DNA from: Bacteroides sp.
GTDB lineage: Bacteria; Bacteroidota; Bacteroidia; Bacteroidales; Bacteroidaceae
Direction: 5' to 3'
Assembly: GCA_020861095.1 (NCBI GenBank)
Contig: JAJBTC010000185.1
Coordinates: forward strand, 1 to 40,069
Length of the DNA: 40,069 nucleotides
In this document: piece after piece, positions 26,318 to 35,526 of the stretch
Numbering within the stretch: position 1 is the stretch's first letter
Layout: each line of letters opens with the position of its first letter
Translations under genes and position numbers: made by a program
The notes under the pieces: model-generated
Told to the model about the DNA's origin: nothing
Database searches by the model: none
Seen by the model: the letters and a program-made list of their open reading frames with translations, nothing else

Positions 26318-28426
26318 TTAGGGCATGGGGTTCAATCCTTCCCAGCGTACCTTCCATGTACCGTCTTTCGGGAATCCGGGATTTTCTGTCTCGCAACCGT
26401 CCCAACCGGCACACATCATGGCGACCGCGGTCAGCAAACCGCCGTTGCCCGGCAGGTAAAGACGCAGACGACCGTCCTGATAGTTGTGTCCGCTCACCAG
26501 ATAGGTGTTGGTTCGCTTTTCCATCAGCAGGGCACCCACTGCCTTTTCCGGCTCACCCAGGCGGGCGGCATTCATAGCGGTCATCGGATAGTCCCAGCCC
26601 CAGGTCTTGCCCCAGTTCCAGTGGTCCCATACCCAGTGAAGGGTATTGGTCATATAGTCCTGACGGATCAGCTTGCACATCGGCAGGATACCCACCGCAC
26701 CCAGTACCGCCATGTGATCGGAAGTATAACGTATATCCTTGTAAGTGTCTGCCGCTGTCTCTGCCGCCAGGTACAATCCGTCTTCGTTGTAGGCCAGCGG
26801 AGAGAGTTTGTCTATCATTTCGTCCCATTGCAGGTTGCGCTGTTCCCCGGCACGTTCGCGCCATTTCTGGGCGGTCTGCATGGCAAAGTGCCAGTAAGAG
26901 AGTTCGAAAGGCGGGTTCACGGTTTCAGCCGCGCGCAGGGTCTCCTGGGCGGGAATGGCTCCTTTCAATACAAAGCGTCCTTCCAGTTCGTCGTAGGTAG
27001 CAAAAGAGTACATGAACTTCGCTGTTTCCTGGATCAGCGGGTTGTATTTCCGGATCACCTCTTCGCTGGGGTTGGCCCGATAGACCAGCTCTGCCAGGTA
27101 GATCAGGTGGGGTTGCTGCCAGATCAGGAAACTACCTACTTTGGAAGGTGCTTCCATACCACTGGGATCGGTCATTTTCATCCAGCGGATCCCTTCGAAT
27201 CCCTGCCGGGAAGCAATCTCGCGGGCGATGGGTTCTACGGTTTCGTACCAACCCAGGGTCTGGTCGAGCAGATGGGCACGGTTCCACAAAGCAAAGTGTG
27301 CCTGGTGCCACCAGATCATTTCGAGGTGGAATTTGCCAAACCAGGAGTTATACGTCAGCCCTGTCTCCTGCGGTGGGGTATCTCCGGCACATTGTATAGC
27401 CAATAGATACTGGCTGAGTACCACCCGGCGTTCCAGTTCGGCCGCGCGCGGATCGGTACATTCCGAGAAATCTACTGCTGCTCCGTCTTTCCAGAAAGCA
27501 GACCAGTGATGGGCAGAGGCAGTCAGAGTCTCTTCGGCGGAAGCAATCGCTGCCGACGGAGCGTCCGGGGTGAACGCACAGGTGAAATCCAACTCATTGC
27601 CCGCGGGTGTCAATACAAAATAATTCTTTTCTTTCTCTGCCAGACAGGCATCTCCCTTCCAGCGAAGGGTTACATAATAGGTGGTTTCATCGAGCTGACG
27701 TTTCAGTACGGCAGACTGTCCTTCCCGGCTTACTAAGGTAGTCGTGTGTTTCTCGTTGGCATTCCAGTCGCAGGCATCGTCGCAATGTCCTCCGGTCGGA
27801 TAGGCAAAACGCAGCTTAACCGCCGGTGGCACATCAGCACGCAAACGGGAAGCGATCAGATCTGCCTCCGGATGACACACAGTCTCTACCTGATACGAAT
27901 GGCCTTCCCATTGAAAACGGCTTCGGATCACTCCTTCCCAGAGGTCTAATTGCTGATCGACATCCGTGAGTGCCGAAGGAGCAGGATCTCCGGGAAGTTC
28001 CAGTCCTACACTACCGAGGTGCAGGCGATGCGGATTGACCCGGTACCAGTCGGCAGCGGCCTGCGAACGTCCCGGTTCGTTGAACTGTACGGCATAGGGT
28101 TCCGGCTTTCCGCGACCGAAATCATAATCCTTCAGGGTCTCTTCGGGACGGTAGTTCTGCGGATTGGTAAAACTGTGCCAGCCCCATTGGCTCTGCGTAC
28201 CCAGAGGTACACCCAGGGAGTAACGTTCGGGGAAAGTCTGGAGTCCGGTAGCATCTACGGTCATGGCAAAACGTCCGTTCCCTACGGAAAGGGAAGCCAG
28301 GGAGTCAAAGGTCGTGACACGCGGATTGTTGCGATGGACCAGGGCTTCGCGATCGATCGGCACGCGGTCGTTGCTGCCACACGCTACACATGCAAATGCC
28401 CATAGGGAATAGATTATCTTCTTCAT
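26318..28426 (-). CDS. GH65/GH95-like six-hairpin glycosidase lipoprotein
   Basis: 702 aa with lipoprotein signal ACVACGS (Cys16). The N-terminal beta-sandwich begins NNPRVTTFDSLASLSVGNGRFAMTVDATGLQTFPE, as in GH65/GH95-type enzymes. The (alpha/alpha)6 domain contains NSWFGKFHLEMIWWHQAHFALWNRAHLL, RQGFEGIRWMKMTDPSG, LIWQQPHLIYLAELVYR, NPPFELSYWHFAMQTAQKWRERAG and TWGWDYPMTAMNAARLG. The Glu in FHLEMIWWH and that near WGWDYP are plausible active-site residues by analogy only. Hydrolase versus phosphorylase activity cannot be told. A good promoter lies at 28471-28501, so this gene and the DUF4450 gene 19 bp downstream probably form one transcript of their own within the locus. Confidence 0.78.
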   Translation of the reverse strand: MKKIIYSLWAFACVACGSNDRVPIDREALVHRNNPRVTTFDSLASLSVGNGRFAMTVDATGLQTFPERYSLGVPLGTQSQWGWHSFTNPQNYRPEETLKDYDFGRGKPEPYAVQFNEPGRSQAAADWYRVNPHRLHLGSVGLELPGDPAPSALTDVDQQLDLWEGVIRSRFQWEGHSYQVETVCHPEADLIASRLRADVPPAVKLRFAYPTGGHCDDACDWNANEKHTTTLVSREGQSAVLKRQLDETTYYVTLRWKGDACLAEKEKNYFVLTPAGNELDFTCAFTPDAPSAAIASAEETLTASAHHWSAFWKDGAAVDFSECTDPRAAELERRVVLSQYLLAIQCAGDTPPQETGLTYNSWFGKFHLEMIWWHQAHFALWNRAHLLDQTLGWYETVEPIAREIASRQGFEGIRWMKMTDPSGMEAPSKVGSFLIWQQPHLIYLAELVYRANPSEEVIRKYNPLIQETAKFMYSFATYDELEGRFVLKGAIPAQETLRAAETVNPPFELSYWHFAMQTAQKWRERAGEQRNLQWDEMIDKLSPLAYNEDGLYLAAETAADTYKDIRYTSDHMAVLGAVGILPMCKLIRQDYMTNTLHWVWDHWNWGKTWGWDYPMTAMNAARLGEPEKAVGALLMEKRTNTYLVSGHNYQDGRLRLYLPGNGGLLTAVAMMCAGWDGCETENPGFPKDGTWKVRWEGLNPMP

Positions 28427-28470
28427 GGTAGTTCATTGAGTTGATTAGATACACAGATTAATTGATGATA

Positions 28471-28501
28471 CAAAAATAGGGAAAGCCGAACTCAGAGCCA
28501 A
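28471..28501 (-). promoter_or_regulatory. Promoter of the GH65-like/DUF4450 pair
   Basis: On the minus strand: TTG (28499-28501), 20-bp spacer, TATTTTTG (28471-28478), matching TTG-N19/20-TAnnTTTG. The start site would be about 38 nt before the ATG at 28426. A second TAnnTTTG match (TATCTTTG, 28540-28547) lacks a spaced TTG. Confidence 0.6.
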
Positions 28502-28595
28502 GTTTACATCCGTTATACTGAGGCGTATCCTATCTTCTACAAAGATAAGTGATAGCAAGCAGGTTGTGCCTGTTTGGAATGGCATAAATCCTGTA

Positions 28596-29909
28596 TTATT
28601 TGTCCGCGACCAGAGAATGGATATACATTTCTATATGGGTATAAAAAGGATGCAGGGAGCAAACAGAGGCATCGGAAGGATCATTCGGGTCCAATCCGTT
28701 TGCCAGTTCCCAGGCATCGGGTATGCCGTCTCCATCGCTATCCGGCAACGGCGTACCGCTACGAAGCAGCGGCCACCCGCCTACATCGGAAGGGGTATTG
28801 ATGATGCCTTTATCTCCCGCACCGGCTGTACCGCGGCGCACTTCTTCTATCACTTTAGCATCGTAACTATCCGGTCGCAGGCTGCAACCCACTCTGGCCA
28901 ATACGCTTTCATAAGCCTCCTGTGCCGACTCTTCCGGAATAGGTTCATAGGCAAAAGGCTCCTCTACCCTACCGGCCAGCGGATCCTTTCCCCCCACAGC
29001 GGACCAGTTGTCGCGGCAGGCCTTTTCATCTCCCTCCATCACGTTCCCGGAAAGATAATACTTGCCGGTTCCATCTTCCGCTACATCCAACAGACGGGTA
29101 TGCTTCGAAGCAGGACCGGGTTTATAATAGTTATTGACCATATTGATCTCTCCGTATCGCCCCCCTCCGTAGGCAGTTTTAAAATCCCAGTTATAGACTA
29201 CATTGTTGCGGTAATCGACCATTTTTGTTTGCTCTACCGAAGAAAAACGGGGATTCCGGCTGGCATGATGGGCGAGCAGGTTGTGGTGAAAAGTAGCTTT
29301 ATATCCTCCCCAGATACCTCCGAACCCGTGGCTCCCTTTGGTATGCAGGGACTGGTTGAGGCTGTGTGACACCAGACACCACTGCACGGTCAGATTCTCT
29401 GTTTTATAAATAGAGAGGCATTCATCAATGGACCAGCTGGCAGAGAGATGATCCAGGATCACATTTTTTTGCTCGTACCGCCCTCCCCCTATCGCATCGC
29501 TATCCAACTGGAATCTGTCTCCCAGCCGGGAACGCAGGTAACGGACAATGACCTCGCTGGCATTCACGATCAGCGGATAATCTTTCAGGCAGATGCCTTC
29601 TCCCGGGGCAGTCTGTCCGGCAATGGTTATGCTGTCGTTATCGATGCGTAAGGCAGATTGTAGTTCGATCGTACCGTCCACATCAAAGACCACGATACGG
29701 GGGCCGGTCTGCTCTACAGCATCCCGCAGGCTGCCGGGGCCGGAGTCGTTCAGATTGGTCACTTTGATCACCCGGCCTCCACGCCCTCCGACAGTATATT
29801 TTCCATACCCTTCGGCACCGGGGAAAGCAATGGGTACAACGGAAGATTCCTGCCGGCAAGAGGCCAGCAGCAGAAAGAGAGTAAACAGGAATAATAGTTT
29901 TCTTTTCAT
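28596..29909 (-). CDS. Polysaccharide lyase family 1-like pectate lyase lipoprotein
   Basis: 437 aa with lipoprotein signal FLLLASC (Cys18). The right-handed beta-helix of PL1 starts at IAFPGAEGYGKYTVGGRGGRVIKVTNLNDSGPGSLRDAV and continues with RIVVFDVDGTIEL, ITIAGQTAPGEGI, VIVRYLRSRLGD, ILDHLSASWSIDE and HHNLLAHHASRNPRF. The last holds the RxPR-type motif whose first Arg acts in catalysis in pectate lyases. The C-terminus carries SDGDGIPDAWELANGLDPND, a calcium-binding thrombospondin-3/EF-hand-like segment. It cleaves homogalacturonan-type backbones by beta-elimination in characterised relatives, and is expected at the cell surface or in the periplasm. It is followed by the GH65-like gene and preceded by the GH2 gene with a REPIN-like repeat between. 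Confidence 0.85.
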   Translation of the reverse strand: MKRKLLFLFTLFLLLASCRQESSVVPIAFPGAEGYGKYTVGGRGGRVIKVTNLNDSGPGSLRDAVEQTGPRIVVFDVDGTIELQSALRIDNDSITIAGQTAPGEGICLKDYPLIVNASEVIVRYLRSRLGDRFQLDSDAIGGGRYEQKNVILDHLSASWSIDECLSIYKTENLTVQWCLVSHSLNQSLHTKGSHGFGGIWGGYKATFHHNLLAHHASRNPRFSSVEQTKMVDYRNNVVYNWDFKTAYGGGRYGEINMVNNYYKPGPASKHTRLLDVAEDGTGKYYLSGNVMEGDEKACRDNWSAVGGKDPLAGRVEEPFAYEPIPEESAQEAYESVLARVGCSLRPDSYDAKVIEEVRRGTAGAGDKGIINTPSDVGGWPLLRSGTPLPDSDGDGIPDAWELANGLDPNDPSDASVCSLHPFYTHIEMYIHSLVADK

Positions 29910-29974
29910 GGTTTATGTGATTGGTGGTTTTGTGTTTATCAGATAATGGATTTCCATACATACTAGCGGCCTCA

Positions 29975-30120
29975 TGTAGAGACGCAAGGCTTGCGTCTCA
30001 GCGTGCCGAATGGGAATACATAACCTATGTAGCGGACATGGATGCCTTTTAAATATATCTACACCACAGAGACGTTTTATTGGACGTACACGGCGGAGAC
30101 GCAAGCCTTGCGTCTCTACA
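29975..30120. repeat. REPIN-like repeat, copy 1 (146 bp)
   Basis: Terminal inverted repeats start TGTAGAGACGCAAGG. Each arm is itself a near-perfect palindrome (GAGACGCAAG and CTTGCGTCTC about one central base). The left arm is followed by CAGCGTGCCGAATGGGAA, shared exactly with copy 2 at 33269-33414; the middle differs. The repeat is bracketed by a further 11-bp inverted pair, AATGGATTTCC at 29945-29955 and its complement at 30121-30131. It lies between the PL1 and GH2 genes. Confidence 0.8.
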
Positions 30121-30150
30121 GGAAATCCATTTCTCTGCAGACAAAATTTA

Positions 30151-32985
30151 TTAGCGAAAGTCAAATACCAGATGGATCCGCAGACCTTCATCGCCCTTCT
30201 TGATACGTATGTTTCCCGGCTGACTACGGGGTCCGTGCTGGGAAATGGGTTTGAAACAGCGGATGGCAGGTATATCCAGCAAAAAGGACAGGTCGCCTTC
30301 CGGGAAGTCGGGCATGGTGTTTACACCCTCCTGCCGGCCCGCGGGTTCCTGTGGGGTGAATACCCGGAAATAGAGTCCGTCCGTGGCCGAATAGATAGTG
30401 AAAGGTGCCTGATCGCTTTCCAGGGTAGCCCAGTAGAGATTGGCATGATACCCTTTGAATTCGGGATAGATCAGTGACTCAAACGATTCACCGGTAATGG
30501 TATTGTTATAATCTTTCTGCCAGATGCCGTAATTCATGCCCCGTATCCGGTTTTTCCACACCCGATACGGCCCCCGTCCCATCCAGCGCATTCCTGTACA
30601 TAATTCTTCCGGATAGGAAAAAGTGAGCCCGAGGTTAGAGACCTCTTCGTCCATAAAGGCATCGTCGAAGCCTCCGCCACCGGAAGCCCGGTTGAGCAAG
30701 ACGGCATCCATAGCCAGCAAACCCTCCTTATTCATTGTCCAGACAATGGAATCTACACCGCCGGTATAACGTACACACAGAACTGCCCGATCTGCTTCTT
30801 CACGCGCACTGATCTCCCGGATCTTCATCTTCATACCCACAGCCACCGGACCATCGGTAAAAGGAATTTCCGTGCGTCCTCCATCCCGTGTAATACGTTG
30901 AATAGTTCCATCGCAACGGCGGAAAGAGACGGCTGTATGTTTGTTTCGCAACGTGAGCAAAGAATCTGTTCGTACGATCCGGGGAACCTCTCCTTTCACC
31001 ACCAGGCGTTCCCGTTGCCTTTCCAGATATTCATGGGCATAACGTATGGGATAACTGCGCAGGAACACGCTATGGCCGTCCGGACCATACCCTTCGATCT
31101 CCAGGACATCTGCCTGCATAAAGTTTTCCGGCAGTTGCATCTGTACACGCCCGGTTTCACCGGGACACAAAGCGGGCATGGGAACAGCACCGGAGCCGAT
31201 CCTTTCCCTGTCTCCTCCCAGCAAAGGCGAAGGACAGCGATAGAGCCGATACTCCATCCGGCACTCCCGCAGATTGGTATACAGCCAGTCGTTGGTCACG
31301 AAGATCTCTCCCCGGAACGAAGGGGTGATATAGAAAGGCCGGATCTGTATGGGCGACCAGATATCCCGCACGGTATAGTAGCTAGCCTCCTTCTCCCGGT
31401 AAGGCCCCAGGATACCGTCCGGCGCATTGAAACGTTCGCTATCCAGTATGCCTCCTTTATCCGTACGCTGCACGGCATTGTCGCTGAAATCCCACAGGAA
31501 ACCGCCCGCGAAAAGCGGATGGGCGGTATAGCGTTCCCAGAAATCTTCCAGTCCGGCACCGTGCCCCTGATCGTACTGCCCATGCATAAACTCGGTAGGC
31601 ATAAATACTTTATAGCCGTTGGTAAACCGTCCTGTCCCCGTCAGAAAAGCCGGATAGTGGTGGGTATCCAGTCCGTCAAAATCAGCCCAGGGATGGATTA
31701 CATGGCGTTTCTGCGGATCATAGACATGAAAAAGAGTGTCCAGCGCCGTATTCCACCCGCCTTCATTCCCGTTGCTCCACAGAATGACGCATGGATGATT
31801 GACATCGCGGCAGACCATTTCCCGAAGGAGTCTGCTTCCGGTATCTGTATCGTAGCTATTCTGCCAGCCGGCCAGTTCGTTGATCACAAAAAGCCCCATC
31901 GAGTCACAAGCCTCCAGAAAATGTGTGTCGGGCGGATAATGGAAGCGCACCGCATTCATATTCATCTCTTTCATCAACTTTACATCTTCTATACTGATCT
32001 GCTCGTTGGTCGTACGCCCACCGTCCGGATGAAAAGAATGGCGGTTGATACCCTTCATGACCACTTTCGTTCCATTGACATAGATACCATCCCGTGGACG
32101 GAATTCCACCGTACGGAAGCCGATCCGCTCTTCGTGGATGTGCAGCAGCCTGCCTGTTTCGTCTGCCAGTTCCCAGCGCACGCGGTAGAGATGAGGGGTT
32201 TCCGGCGTCCAGGGATGGATTTCCGGCCATCGCGTAGTAACTTGCTGTACAAAACCGGTATCAGAAAGTATATAATATTGTGAGGGATAGGTATGATCTT
32301 CCCGATCTGAAAAAAGAGTGGTGGTAAGCTGATACCCCGCCTGTGCACCGAACAGATGCAACTCCGTTATCAACGTTCCGTCTGCCGCCGCGTCCGTAGC
32401 CACCCGGGTAATATGGACCGGAGGAAGTGCCCGCAACCATACCGGGCGATAGATCCCGCCGAAAAGCCACCAGTCTGCCCGCCGCTCCGCCGCGTTCACG
32501 GTACGGTTGGCAGAATGTTTGGAGACCTGCACCTCCAGTTCGTTATCAACACTCATCCGGACCAGAGAGGTTATATCGTAGGAAAACCGGTAGAACCCTC
32601 CCTGATGGATCTCTCCGGCCTGTATACCATTTACCAGGACTTTCGTGTCTGTCATGACTCCGTCAAAGACAATCTCTATCTGTTGCCCTTCCCACTCCGC
32701 GGGAACCTGGAACCGACAACGATAGATCCCTTCCTCCATACTGGGATTTTTGGCACCGGGTTCTTTGTACCAGCGTCCATAGGTATATTCTCCATATCCC
32801 TGCAATTCCCACTGGGAAGGGACTTCAATGGTGCCCCACTCTCCACTCTGGTATCCCTGGGAACAATAGAAATCCCACGTCACCGTATTTCCCAGACCGG
32901 TTCCCGAAAGGTACCGGATCTGGGTGTGCTGCCCCCAGACAGATGTAGTGAATATACAAAAAAGCAGAGAGATCAGGTGTTTCAT
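30151..32985 (-). CDS. Glycoside hydrolase family 2 (beta-galactosidase-like)
   Basis: 944 aa from ATG 32985, chosen because it opens a signal peptide (KHLISLLFCIFTTSVWGQ). The longer frame up to 33153 adds 56 unlikely residues. It is classic GH2: a sugar-binding jelly roll (VPSQWELQGYGEYTYGRWYKEP, DGVMTDTKVLVNGIQAG, YDITSLV), an Ig-like domain, and a TIM barrel with GINRHSFHPDGGRTTNEQ, MNAVRFHYPPD and YPVINELAGW-type text. The acid/base E408 lies in LWSNGNEGGW and the nucleophile E465 in FMPTEFMHGQ. The C-terminal Bgal small-chain-like domain has GMRWMGRGPYRVWKNR and YPEFKGYHANLYWATL. It is secreted, most likely a beta-galactosidase, though GH2 also holds glucuronidases and mannosidases. It sits between two REPIN-like repeats and is separated from the upstream SusD by a terminator, so it needs its own promoter. 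Confidence 0.87.
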   Translation of the reverse strand: MKHLISLLFCIFTTSVWGQHTQIRYLSGTGLGNTVTWDFYCSQGYQSGEWGTIEVPSQWELQGYGEYTYGRWYKEPGAKNPSMEEGIYRCRFQVPAEWEGQQIEIVFDGVMTDTKVLVNGIQAGEIHQGGFYRFSYDITSLVRMSVDNELEVQVSKHSANRTVNAAERRADWWLFGGIYRPVWLRALPPVHITRVATDAAADGTLITELHLFGAQAGYQLTTTLFSDREDHTYPSQYYILSDTGFVQQVTTRWPEIHPWTPETPHLYRVRWELADETGRLLHIHEERIGFRTVEFRPRDGIYVNGTKVVMKGINRHSFHPDGGRTTNEQISIEDVKLMKEMNMNAVRFHYPPDTHFLEACDSMGLFVINELAGWQNSYDTDTGSRLLREMVCRDVNHPCVILWSNGNEGGWNTALDTLFHVYDPQKRHVIHPWADFDGLDTHHYPAFLTGTGRFTNGYKVFMPTEFMHGQYDQGHGAGLEDFWERYTAHPLFAGGFLWDFSDNAVQRTDKGGILDSERFNAPDGILGPYREKEASYYTVRDIWSPIQIRPFYITPSFRGEIFVTNDWLYTNLRECRMEYRLYRCPSPLLGGDRERIGSGAVPMPALCPGETGRVQMQLPENFMQADVLEIEGYGPDGHSVFLRSYPIRYAHEYLERQRERLVVKGEVPRIVRTDSLLTLRNKHTAVSFRRCDGTIQRITRDGGRTEIPFTDGPVAVGMKMKIREISAREEADRAVLCVRYTGGVDSIVWTMNKEGLLAMDAVLLNRASGGGGFDDAFMDEEVSNLGLTFSYPEELCTGMRWMGRGPYRVWKNRIRGMNYGIWQKDYNNTITGESFESLIYPEFKGYHANLYWATLESDQAPFTIYSATDGLYFRVFTPQEPAGRQEGVNTMPDFPEGDLSFLLDIPAIRCFKPISQHGPRSQPGNIRIKKGDEGLRIHLVFDFR

Positions 32986-33153
32986 ATCCGGTAAGATGGG
33001 TTCATATCCACAAAATAACAGAGAATAAAGCATTCCATCGCTTTCCGCAGTGATAGTTTGACTGGTGGAAATGATGTTTATGGAACAAAAGAAAGAAGGA
33101 AATGTGGCAGAAGCCGGATCGTTGTTTAAGCAAATGGTAAATCGTACACGCAA

Positions 33154-33268
33154 AGAGATTTACGATTGAACCTACAGCAAGGATACGTAATCAACTTTTC
33201 CGCGTAACTCCATCCCTATATACTTTTATCCTCCTGTGCGGTAAATATACATACGTAATATGCAAACC
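33154..33268. other. GH2 upstream region
   Basis: With 32986-33153 this makes about 280 bp between the GH2 start and the second REPIN-like repeat. No full TTG-N19-TAnnTTTG promoter is found toward GH2; the nearest -7-like string is TTCTTTTG on the minus strand near 33080-33087, one mismatch. No gene is seen. Confidence 0.3.
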
Positions 33269-33414
33269 TGTAGAGACGCACGGCGTGCGTCTCAGCGTGC
33301 CGAATGGGAAAATATCTTATAAAAGTGAAGGAGAATATACAGAAGATAACTGCCTGTTCACCACGTAAATCGCAGAAACGTAAATCGCGGAGACGCACGC
33401 CGTGCGTCTCTACA
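33269..33414. repeat. REPIN-like repeat, copy 2 (146 bp)
   Basis: Same length and orientation as copy 1. The ends read TGTAGAGACGCACGG and complement. Arms are GAGACGCAC and GTGCGTCTC about a GGC/GCC centre. Relative to copy 1 the AAG/CTT pairs have become CAC/GTG in both arms, so every palindrome is kept. The 18-bp CAGCGTGCCGAATGGGAA follows the left arm as in copy 1; the internal 90 bp are unlike. Confidence 0.8.
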
Positions 33415-33459
33415 AGGGATGACAAGACAGTGATTTTATTTTACAATCATGGACTTACT

Positions 33460-33496
33460 CAAACGAAAAAGAGGCTCCCCCTACGGAAAGCCTCTT
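33460..33496 (-). terminator. Terminator of the SusC/SusD pair
   Basis: On the minus strand AAGAGGCT (33489-33496) pairs with AGCCTCTT (33469-33476) around a 12-nt loop, followed by TTTTTCGTTT. It is 40 bp after the SusD stop codon and separates the transporter pair from the enzyme genes. Confidence 0.75.
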
Positions 33497-33535
33497 CCTT
33501 GCAGACCGGAGCCTGACCACTCCGCTAAAAACTTT

Positions 33536-35512
33536 TTAGTAAGCCGGATGCTGCTGATCGGTCAGTCCCGGATTCACATCAATGATACTGGTCGTATTGA
33601 AAGGCAGGATCTCTACCTTATTCTTTTCCATTCCGTAGAACATCTCCGTGATCCAGGTGTTTTTGCTGGCAAGTCCTTCCACATCCACGATGGACAATCC
33701 GCCCTTCTGCTTCACGGAATGACAGCCAAACATATTCAGGATGGTATAGGTAACTTCCTCTACATCCACCCCTGCGGGTACGGTAGCGCGGGTAAAGTAG
33801 ACATTGCCGTCATTGCCTTCATAGAAAGTCTTTTCCAACACGCCCCGACTGGAAGCGTTCAATGTATTCAAGGTCGTTTCTTCTTCCGCGGTCAGCCCCA
33901 ACGAAGCGATATCAGCGTCGCTCATAGCAATATAAGGAAGAGCGATCGTAGGATCTCTGAACACAGCTTTCCCATTATCTTTATAGGCCCAGTACACATC
34001 CACGTTGGCATAGCGTCCTTCGCGACCCGCCAGCTGATACAGTTTTTCTTTCTCCGCGGTCAGGTGATCTACCAGGATGCCCCAGCGTGCCAGGTCACTC
34101 TTACGCAGCGATTCGTTGGAAAGTTCCAGTTTACGTTCCTGAATGATCGCGTCTCTGAACTCCTGATAGGCTGTCGGAGTGGTGCCGATCTTAGCAGCAT
34201 CGTTTTTGAAAGCGCGCAGACGTACCTGCTCATACGCTTTTGCTGCTTCCGGAGTGGGCCCGTTGTGAAGTTCGTTCAACGCCTCGGCATACATCAGCAA
34301 CACATCCGCATATCGGAGCAACGGGAAGTTCACATTCTTGCGGGCATCGGACGGACCTTTCTCTTTCAGCCAGTTGATGCGGTACTTACCCACTCCATGT
34401 CCGATCCAGGTATTCATCTGGTACGAATCGTCACCCAGGATCGCGTAGTTACAGATAGAGACATCGCGCCGCTGGTCTCCCTCGTCAAATTCGAAATAGA
34501 ACGTAGGCATGGAGATCATCTGGGCTCCTCCTTTTCCGAAAGTAGCAGGCGTTCCGCTGGTCGGGATGGTATTTACATACGCCGTGCGTACATCCGGAGC
34601 ATTCGGTCCGTATGTACCGTATTCCAGCATCGTCTCGTTGTTATATTCCTGCTCGCACAAATCGCGGAATACCTGATCGTAGTTACTCAGCAACGTATTT
34701 TCTCCTTGATCCATCACGGCTTTACAGGCATCCGCGGCGATCTGGTACAGTTCCCTGATACGGGCCTGGTCTTCCCGCTGGGCAATTTTCAGTGTACTGG
34801 CATTGTAAGGTGTGGTAGAGAGATCCCACCGCAACGAATGTCCGGCCGCATACAGCGCCACCCGGGCCAGAATACCATAGGCCGCATTTTTGGTGAAACG
34901 TTCCGGGGTAGCTACCATGTTCTCACTTTGCCAGGGCAGGAGTTCCACGGCCTGTTGCAGGTCGGCCACACAGCGGTCCCAGATCGTATCCCGGGATACC
35001 CGGGAAGAAGAGAAAGTGGTCAGATCCGCAGTAGGAACATCCGAATAGGGCACATCTCCGTAAAAACGAACCAGGTTCCAGTAGGCATAGGCACGGATCG
35101 CCAGCGCTTCTCCCATCAGTGAGTTGATCTTCTTTTCTTCACTTTCATTCTCTGCTGTCAGCGAAGGTAGATTCTTGATGCATACATTGGCATATTCAAT
35201 GGCTTTATACATCCCGGTATAAGTGCCATTCAGCATACTTGTCAGAGCAGTATAGTCGTAGTTGGATACATAATACTTGGAATTGGTCTCTGTGGAACTC
35301 GATTCGTCTGTCCCCATCAGCAACTGATAGCCCAGTTCCTGTGTAAACAGACTGGGGTAGGCTCCTACCACAGTCATCTCGGCCCGGCTGATGGTCGTAA
35401 AGATCGAGGCACTGTCTGCTTTGGATTCTGAAGGCATATCCAGCCAGTCTTCGCAAGAGGCGAATGCCACTGCCAGAGCGGCAATACCTATTATATATAT
35501 ACTCTTTTTCAT
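33536..35512 (-). CDS. SusD/RagB-family lipoprotein
   Basis: 658 aa with signal peptide YIIGIAALAVAFASC (Cys20) followed by EDWLD, the usual SusD opening. Family landmarks: MGEALAIRAYAYWNLVRFYGDVPYSDVP, RFTKNAAYGILARVALYAAGHSL, LLRYADVLLMYAEALNELHNG, VRLRAFKN, IIQERKLELSNESLRKSDLARWG, ending FNTTSIIDVNPGLTDQ. It is a surface glycan-binding partner of the SusC encoded immediately upstream (15-bp gap). A terminator follows at 33460-33496. With the AraC regulator and the downstream lyase and glycosidases it makes a PUL. Confidence 0.9.
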   Translation of the reverse strand: MKKSIYIIGIAALAVAFASCEDWLDMPSESKADSASIFTTISRAEMTVVGAYPSLFTQELGYQLLMGTDESSSTETNSKYYVSNYDYTALTSMLNGTYTGMYKAIEYANVCIKNLPSLTAENESEEKKINSLMGEALAIRAYAYWNLVRFYGDVPYSDVPTADLTTFSSSRVSRDTIWDRCVADLQQAVELLPWQSENMVATPERFTKNAAYGILARVALYAAGHSLRWDLSTTPYNASTLKIAQREDQARIRELYQIAADACKAVMDQGENTLLSNYDQVFRDLCEQEYNNETMLEYGTYGPNAPDVRTAYVNTIPTSGTPATFGKGGAQMISMPTFYFEFDEGDQRRDVSICNYAILGDDSYQMNTWIGHGVGKYRINWLKEKGPSDARKNVNFPLLRYADVLLMYAEALNELHNGPTPEAAKAYEQVRLRAFKNDAAKIGTTPTAYQEFRDAIIQERKLELSNESLRKSDLARWGILVDHLTAEKEKLYQLAGREGRYANVDVYWAYKDNGKAVFRDPTIALPYIAMSDADIASLGLTAEEETTLNTLNASSRGVLEKTFYEGNDGNVYFTRATVPAGVDVEEVTYTILNMFGCHSVKQKGGLSIVDVEGLASKNTWITEMFYGMEKNKVEILPFNTTSIIDVNPGLTDQQHPAY

Positions 35513-35526
35513 AAATGTATTTCTGA

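Noticed and set aside
32986..33153. Upstream start for the GH2 gene at 33153
   Set aside because: The added 56 residues precede a clean signal peptide that starts at 32985.
33449..35122. 557-codon plus-strand open frame opposite a SusD gene
   Set aside because: The minus strand encodes an unmistakable SusD across the whole span; the antisense frame has no recognisable domain. The same applies to long antisense frames at 15215-16663, 24439-25368, 26204-27406 and 30898-32283.
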